Assembly (NCBI GenBank): GCA_022844575.1
Contig: JALHLL010000073.1
Coordinates: 1-10,556 of the forward strand
DNA: 10,556 bases
Direction of reading: 5' to 3'
From: a bacterium
Lineage (GTDB): Bacteria > Bacteroidota > Ignavibacteria > Kapaibacteriales > UBA961
The notes beneath the pieces were generated by a model. It did no database searches, had not been told where the DNA came from, and saw nothing but the letters and a program-made list of their open reading frames with translations. Made by a program: the position numbers and the translations under genes. Below, one piece after another: positions 6,430 through 10,556 of the stretch. Positions within the stretch are counted from its first letter, which is position 1; the number at the start of each line of letters is the position of its first letter.

Positions 6430-7674
6430 TTATCTGAATACAGTAAATTTTTCTACATGATTTCCAATTTGAAGATAATATAAGCCAACCGGGAGGTAAG
6501 AAATATCAATTCTTTCATCATCTATCGTACCATTTTGTAATGTCTGACCATAAACACTTATGATGGAATACTGCGTAACTCCTTCATTATATTCTTTGAC
6601 AGTCAAAAATGTATTGATGGGATTCGGATAAACCTTCATATTCGAGTCGAAATTTAACTCGTTAACACTTACAGGTAATGAACAATTTGAGGGTATTGAA
6701 TCAGTTGTATAAAAACTTGAGCATTTGTCACAAAAAACACTTTTAAAAAAGCAACTTGCCCTTTGTGCTCTGAAAGCACTACTGGCATTCCTAAATATTC
6801 CATGCCCACCTGTTTTATCTACCGTAAGTTCGCTACAAATATTACGAGCTACGAGTTCATAATGTATAGCTCTGGAACCATTAAGTGTATAATTGGCAAA
6901 AGAATTATCTGAATCAATCGCTACAGTTGAGTCTAGTTCCCCGTGAAAAGCTACTGTTGGTATCATCTCATTGAAATCAACCTCGCTTTTAGAAACCGCT
7001 CCCCAATTATTAAAAATACCTTTGATTGAATATGTGTTAAGTAAATTATTGCCTGAGGTTTGAAGATTTCCTAATTCCTTACTAATAGCAGTAGAATTAT
7101 ACAACAAGGATATGCTATCAAGTTCGGATTGGTCTGCATAAACCATAGATAAGGCAAGCAAAGACCCTGCACTTTGTCCTCCGACGAACAACCAAGTTGT
7201 ATCAATTCTCACTGTATTCGCATTGTTAACAATGTACCTTAGGGCAGCGTTTCCATCCTGAATTGCTCTATATCTTGCCTTGTACTGTCCGTATTCGGAA
7301 AAATCGTAGCCGAGCCTATAATTAACGGATGCGCAAACAAAACCTCTCAAAGCCAGATGAAAGCATAAATCCCGAATATCACCGGATTGTTTGTCACCTG
7401 ATGAAAAACCGCCGCCATGGAATAACATAATAAACGGACGTTTCGGAGATAGATCAACTTCCAGATTTGGGTAGTAGAGATCCATAAGTAATGGATACGG
7501 ATCTCCCTTGAAGTCAGGAACGGTACCAAATTGGATATTTGTTCCAATAGTAATTTCATTGGATTCAAAAAATTGTGCGTCGGTATATCTGGAATCGTCA
7601 GTACAGTACTGTGATTTGGCATTTCCCGGAATTATCAAAAAAGCGGATAGAAGGAACAAGATTATACGTGTCAT
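6430..7674 (-). CDS. Secreted alpha/beta-hydrolase (carboxylesterase-like) with T9SS sorting domain
   Basis: This 414-residue protein begins with a signal peptide (MTRIILFLLSAFLIIPGNAKSQ). The catalytic domain (about 40-320) shows the esterase/lipase signatures: the oxyanion-hole motif HGGGF at 86-90, the nucleophile elbow GGQSAG with S168, a likely acid D248 in FHGELDSTV, and H291 in GGHGIF. The triad order Ser-Asp-His is normal. Cysteine-rich residues 304-331 precede the C-terminal T9SS type A domain, with YPNP at 349-352 and DISYLPVGLYYLQIG near the end. The protein should be exported across the outer membrane. Family members cleave ester bonds, for instance on decorated polysaccharides; the substrate here cannot be read. 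It converges with the beta-helix gene, and both are T9SS cargo, so a joint extracellular role is plausible but unproven. No clear Shine-Dalgarno or TAnnTTTG element is found upstream. Confidence 0.88.
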   Translation of the reverse strand: MTRIILFLLSAFLIIPGNAKSQYCTDDSRYTDAQFFESNEITIGTNIQFGTVPDFKGDPYPLLMDLYYPNLEVDLSPKRPFIMLFHGGGFSSGDKQSGDIRDLCFHLALRGFVCASVNYRLGYDFSEYGQYKARYRAIQDGNAALRYIVNNANTVRIDTTWLFVGGQSAGSLLALSMVYADQSELDSISLLYNSTAISKELGNLQTSGNNLLNTYSIKGIFNNWGAVSKSEVDFNEMIPTVAFHGELDSTVAIDSDNSFANYTLNGSRAIHYELVARNICSELTVDKTGGHGIFRNASSAFRAQRASCFFKSVFCDKCSSFYTTDSIPSNCSLPVSVNELNFDSNMKVYPNPINTFLTVKEYNEGVTQYSIISVYGQTLQNGTIDDERIDISYLPVGLYYLQIGNHVEKFTVFR

Positions 7675-8083
7675 GTAAGTTTTTATTAATTGTTGATAAC
7701 ATAACTCTATACTTTAATGAGATTAACGATTAAAATATATGGTTTGACTCCGTTTTTTTACGTGATATGGGGAATCTATTGTTGTTTAGAAGAGCAATTG
7801 TATTTTGTGTAAGAAAACACTAGTGTTTGTTCGTGAGTACACAATAAAGCAACATGTAAAAATATAAAAATTTTACGGTCTTAGGAATAGATGTGGAATG
7901 TAAATTCTGGCCCAATCACCGGAACATACTGTTATAATCAAAAAAACATCCGCTGTTCGTTAATACCAAGAAGGGGATAAAGTGTCAAAACCGTTTGCAT
8001 AAGCAAGTTTTGATTTTTTGCAAAATGCACTACTAAAGGTGGAGCAATGCAGAAAAATACACTTACGATTTTTGTAAACTTTG
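7675..8083. other. Gene-free spacer upstream of the esterase gene
   Basis: These 409 AT-rich bases separate the 3' end of the duplicated-domain lipoprotein gene from the 5' end of the esterase gene. No convincing coding region or full promoter consensus is seen. They contain the nested inverted repeat at 7805-7844 and a GTAAAA/TTTTAC pair around 7856-7876. On the minus strand there is a seven-T run after a weak AACA-GCGGA-TGTT hairpin (near 7943-7962), which might help end the lipoprotein transcript. Confidence 0.45.
7805..7844. repeat. Nested inverted repeat with a perfect 14-bp palindrome
   Basis: The core AAACACTAGTGTTT at 7815-7828 is a perfect palindrome. It is flanked by outer arms TTGTGTA (7805-7811) and TACACAA (7838-7844) that are exact reverse complements. 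The outer pair is centred three bases to the right of the core. It begins 131 bases upstream of the esterase start on that gene's side. It could be an operator or an RNA or cruciform structure; no known site is recognised. Confidence 0.5.
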
Positions 8084-8887
8084 TTAATCGCTGTTTTTCT
8101 CATGACCGTTTCTAAGTACTTCAATGTCTGTGTATTCAAAAACAGTGCCAGCTGCATCTCGCCCGACTTTTGATAAGTTCTTTCCCCTTGGGAAGCCATT
8201 CTCATTGACAATTCTTCCTGTTACTTTTATTTTCACAGGTAAGTTTTCTCCATCAAAAAGAGTGTTCGCGTTTAGTAATTTTACAGTTGCAGGCTGCAAC
8301 CAGTAATAAACTCTTTTGTCAGGGTAGTTGTCGAATCTTACTTCACTCCATTGAGCGCAGTCACAGGAGATTGCATTATAAGTAAGTGTCAAAGATTGTG
8401 TATTGTTTACAGGTTTAATATTAGCTTTGTTAAGCACCTCAAGTTCAGTATATCGAAACACTTTTGCTTTTGACATTGGCTCTTCAGTTTCTACCGTACC
8501 TTTCGGATAATCTTCTTTTTCATAAAACTGACCTTTAATTTTCAAGTAGTGTGTAAAAGCATCAAAATGATGAGGAAGCTCCAAGTTCTTGTTTGCAGGT
8601 TCAATGTAAAAATGGAGTCCCAAAAGACTTTTTGTAGAGTCACTTCTTTTCTTATCAATAGTTCGTATCCAATTGGGGCAAACACATTCCCAAACAGTAT
8701 ATTCAACATCCAAATTTTCGACTCTATTTGTCAAAGTATTTGTTGAGTCTGAAATTACCTTTGTGTATCTATGCTCTTTTGTATTTTTAGTAGTCTGCTT
8801 AATGGTTTTCTCTTCACTTGTTTGTTGACAAGAAACTATTATCAAACTAAAAAGAATAAGTGTCAATATTTTTTTTTGGATTTTCAT
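8084..8887 (-). CDS. Lipoprotein of unknown function with duplicated CxCxxW domain
   Basis: I do not recognise the family. The frame opens at 8932, but the start is placed at 8887 because MKIQKKILTLILFSLIIVSC is a clean lipoprotein signal with the acylated cysteine at residue 20, whereas the longer form adds a polar stretch. The 267-residue protein then has a Thr/Lys-rich linker and two similar domains, about 58-152 and 164-258. Each has a strand followed by a CxCxxW motif (CVCPNW with C68, C70, W73; CDCAQW with C175, C177, W180), then a Y-x-x-PA segment, a K-(I/V)-K-G or K-V-T-G strand, a (Y/F)P-(K/R)-G turn, and a closing VFRYTELEVL or VFEYTDIEVL. The paired cysteines might form disulfides or bind metal; this is inference. 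It follows the propeller lipoprotein gene by 52 bases, probably in one operon, and would be anchored facing the periplasm or on the surface. Confidence 0.8.
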   Translation of the reverse strand: MKIQKKILTLILFSLIIVSCQQTSEEKTIKQTTKNTKEHRYTKVISDSTNTLTNRVENLDVEYTVWECVCPNWIRTIDKKRSDSTKSLLGLHFYIEPANKNLELPHHFDAFTHYLKIKGQFYEKEDYPKGTVETEEPMSKAKVFRYTELEVLNKANIKPVNNTQSLTLTYNAISCDCAQWSEVRFDNYPDKRVYYWLQPATVKLLNANTLFDGENLPVKIKVTGRIVNENGFPRGKNLSKVGRDAAGTVFEYTDIEVLRNGHEKNSD

Positions 8888-8939
8888 TTCTATGTGTAAA
8901 TGTAGTGTTCCGAATTCATCAGCTTTAAACATGTTTCTT

Positions 8940-10094
8940 TTATTTCAATCCGAATTTTTCAAAGGATGTACCATTAAATGTGTACACTCCATTTTCATGA
9001 GTACCTAACCATATTGTACCTATTTTGTCGGTGTATATGTAAAAGAGAGTTATTTCCTCTGTGCCATCTTTTACTATATATTGAGAAGTCTTTTTCCCAT
9101 CATAAAACCAAACACCCGATTTATATGTTGCTATCCACAAATTCTTATTCATGTCTTTTGTTATGGATAAATACTCACTCAAATCACTATCTTCTTTTCC
9201 ATCCAAATTACCGATACTCTTTACCCTCGTGTAAAACTTCCGATCGTCACCGTTAATTTTTTCAGTGTTTAGATAGTCATATACTTTATAACGATAATTG
9301 CTGTTAAACCAAAAGTATCCTTCTTTATCTTCTATAATTGATCGGACTCCGTTGGCGGGACCACCGTGAAGTTCGGTAACATCATCCTCCGTAATCCAAT
9401 CTAAGGTTTTACCGTTATAACGGCATACTCCCACTGCAGCAGTGCCAAACCATATATTCCCTTTAGAGTCAGTGTAATTACAATAGACGGTATATGGGTC
9501 TTGAGCCGGATGCGAATGATTTTTTATCGTCTTACCATTTACACTAATAGTTGGGAAGGTCAGACGATGCAGCACACTACCATCGTAACGATGGACATGA
9601 CCTGAACCATTCGTACCCTTGAACCATACATCATCTTTTTCAAGTTTCCATTCATTGGTATTTGTTACGATGAGTGTACTAAACTTCTTACCATCAAATT
9701 TGTTTATGCCTTTACTTGTATTAAAGTATATATTGCCCAGTTTATCTTCTTTAATCTCATCAACTCTATTATCGCTCAATCCATGTTTAGTGGTATAATG
9801 CACAATAGTTTTTCCGTCATAACGATACACGCCGTCTTTCCAGCTTCCGAACCAATAATTGTTACGCTTGTCCTGATATACAATCATGATATTATTGCTC
9901 AGTTCCGTAACAGTATCGCCGGGCGGAGTCATTAACGGTATTGTACTAAGACTCTGCGGTATCTCTTTCACGGGTTCATGTCCATTGCATGAAAAGAATG
10001 TAGCAAATACGGTAAGGAAAAGAAGCATTCTCAATTGTAGCATATCTCTGTTTAGCATATTCTTTAACATGATTTGTGGATTATGTGATCTCAT
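8940..10094 (-). CDS. Lipoprotein with seven-bladed two-component-regulator-type beta-propeller
   Basis: The repeats match the propeller unit found in the sensor part of Bacteroidota hybrid two-component systems (Reg_prop): a strand like GNIWFGT, then GV-x-RY-(D/N)GK. I count seven copies, including YWFGSWKDGVYRYDGK near 80-95, NIYFNTSKGINKFDGK near 121-136 and IWLGTHENGVYTFNG close to the C-terminus, enough to close one propeller. The protein ends right after the last blade, so there is no Y_Y_Y domain, membrane helix or kinase. The N-terminus carries a lipoprotein signal, LLFLTVFATFFSC, with the acylated C36. The 384-residue frame contains in-frame ATGs at codons 9, 13, 18 and 23. A start at 10058 or 10043 would give a more normal signal length, but no Shine-Dalgarno decides it. 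Likely a ligand-binding or scaffold protein of the cell envelope; the ligand is unknown. Confidence 0.85.
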   Translation of the reverse strand: MRSHNPQIMLKNMLNRDMLQLRMLLFLTVFATFFSCNGHEPVKEIPQSLSTIPLMTPPGDTVTELSNNIMIVYQDKRNNYWFGSWKDGVYRYDGKTIVHYTTKHGLSDNRVDEIKEDKLGNIYFNTSKGINKFDGKKFSTLIVTNTNEWKLEKDDVWFKGTNGSGHVHRYDGSVLHRLTFPTISVNGKTIKNHSHPAQDPYTVYCNYTDSKGNIWFGTAAVGVCRYNGKTLDWITEDDVTELHGGPANGVRSIIEDKEGYFWFNSNYRYKVYDYLNTEKINGDDRKFYTRVKSIGNLDGKEDSDLSEYLSITKDMNKNLWIATYKSGVWFYDGKKTSQYIVKDGTEEITLFYIYTDKIGTIWLGTHENGVYTFNGTSFEKFGLK

Positions 10095-10213
10095 TATTAG
10101 AGAGCAGAGATTGATTAAAAACTTAGTGTAAAATTATATATCATTGATAAGAATACGCCGTTATTTTTTGTTAAGCACCCGTTAAGGTGTCCGATGAAAA
10201 GTGAGCATTGCCG

Positions 10214-10221
10214 TAAATTTG
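10214..10221 (+). promoter_or_regulatory. Candidate -7 promoter element for the right-edge propeller gene
   Basis: TAAATTTG fits the Bacteroidota TAnnTTTG element, 40 bases before the chosen ATG at 10262. No TTTG is found at the matching -33 position, so support is partial. The divergent gene to the left shows only a near match, TAATTTTA, on the minus strand of the same 167-base spacer. Confidence 0.35.
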
Positions 10222-10261
10222 GTATATAATACGTATAGTATCCATAGCAGGAGAGATGAAA

Positions 10262-10556
10262 ATGGAAAAATCAACATTGAACTTTACTCTTATACTTTTA
10301 CTATTACCTTTCAGTATTCTTTCTTGTACCGGAAATGAAAAGGTAACAAAGGAAAAACAAACTGTTGAACAGAGTTTTGCCACTGACAACTTTTCGTTTT
10401 TAAATGGTAAGTCTGTAGTTCGAATAATGCGTGACAGCAAAGGGAGTTTGTGGTTTGCTACCGACGGATTCGGTGCTTGTCAATATAATGGAACGGCTAA
10501 GTTCTACACAAAAAAAGATGGTCTTAGCAGTGATTTTGTGAGAGATATACGTGAGG
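10262..10556 (+). CDS. Propeller lipoprotein, 5' part, runs off the right edge
   Basis: The frame is open from here to the end of the window (98 full codons). The start at 10262 is chosen because AGGAG at 10249-10253 lies eight bases ahead; the in-frame ATG at 10256 is only two bases from it. The N-terminus MEKSTLNFTLILLLLPFSILSC is a lipoprotein signal with the acylated cysteine at residue 22. After a short Lys/Glu-rich linker comes at least one Reg_prop-type blade: VVRIMRDSKGSLWFATDGFG, then ACQYNGTAKFYTKKDGLSSD and the start of the next strand, FVRDIRE. It resembles the first blade of the divergent lipoprotein to the left (WFGSWKDGVYRYDGKT...TTKHGLSDNRVDEIKED), so the two are paralogues back to back. 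Whether it stays a short lipoprotein or continues into a larger sensor cannot be seen. Confidence 0.8.
   Translation, partial: MEKSTLNFTLILLLLPFSILSCTGNEKVTKEKQTVEQSFATDNFSFLNGKSVVRIMRDSKGSLWFATDGFGACQYNGTAKFYTKKDGLSSDFVRDIRE

Noticed and set aside
7960..8211. 83-residue minus-strand ORF overlapping the end of the CxCxxW lipoprotein gene
   Set aside because: It starts inside the lipoprotein gene in another frame and shows no domain or start signal.
10171..10191. CACC/GGTG hairpin as a terminator or operator in the divergent spacer
   Set aside because: The stem is only four to five pairs and has no T-tract on the correct side in either direction.
10171..10440. 89-residue minus-strand ORF at the right edge
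   Set aside because: It is antisense to the plus-strand propeller lipoprotein beginning at 10262, which has a good ribosome binding site, a lipobox and propeller blades.

Overview
The window looks like chromosomal DNA from a low-GC member of Bacteroidota in the broad sense, possibly a Kapabacteria- or Ignavibacteria-type relative. Three lines of evidence point there. Two proteins carry the C-terminal sorting domain of the type IX secretion system (T9SS), which that group uses. Several intergenic regions contain the TAnnTTTG -7 promoter element of Bacteroidota. Most genes lack a strong Shine-Dalgarno sequence. I cannot assign a genus from the sequence. I see no rRNA, tRNA, CRISPR array, insertion sequence or phage gene.

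Layout, left to right. (1) Positions 1-1260: a minus-strand operon of an ArsR-type repressor followed by a TauE/SafE membrane exporter. Its promoter is nearly ideal, and a 24-bp near-perfect palindrome sits in the promoter spacer as a likely autoregulatory operator. The operon may continue off the left edge. (2) Positions 1261-3976: a plus-strand pair, a secreted TPR protein and then full-length GMP synthetase (guaA), closed by a strong intrinsic terminator. (3) Positions 3977-4479: about 500 bp with no gene, holding inverted repeats only. (4) Positions 4480-6224: a secreted parallel beta-helix protein with a bacterial Ig-like domain and a T9SS tail. The reading frame is broken once, near 5580, so it appears as two ORFs. 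(5) Positions 6430-7674, convergent with it: a secreted alpha/beta-hydrolase esterase, also with a T9SS tail. (6) Positions 7675-8083: a non-coding gap with a nested inverted repeat. (7) Positions 8084-10094: two minus-strand lipoprotein genes, one with a duplicated domain bearing a CxCxxW motif and one forming a probable seven-bladed propeller. (8) From 10262: a divergent second propeller lipoprotein that runs off the right edge.

Functionally, the left part combines thiol/sulfur- or metal-type regulation with an anion exporter and a housekeeping purine gene. The centre and right part is a cell-surface and secreted accessory set: two T9SS cargo proteins plausibly acting on extracellular polymers, and lipoproteins likely anchored in the outer membrane or periplasm. 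I find no clear sign of a wholly new system. The most notable points are the promoter-embedded palindrome, the single-base break in the beta-helix gene, the unrecognised duplicated CxCxxW lipoprotein, and the divergent stand-alone propeller lipoproteins.
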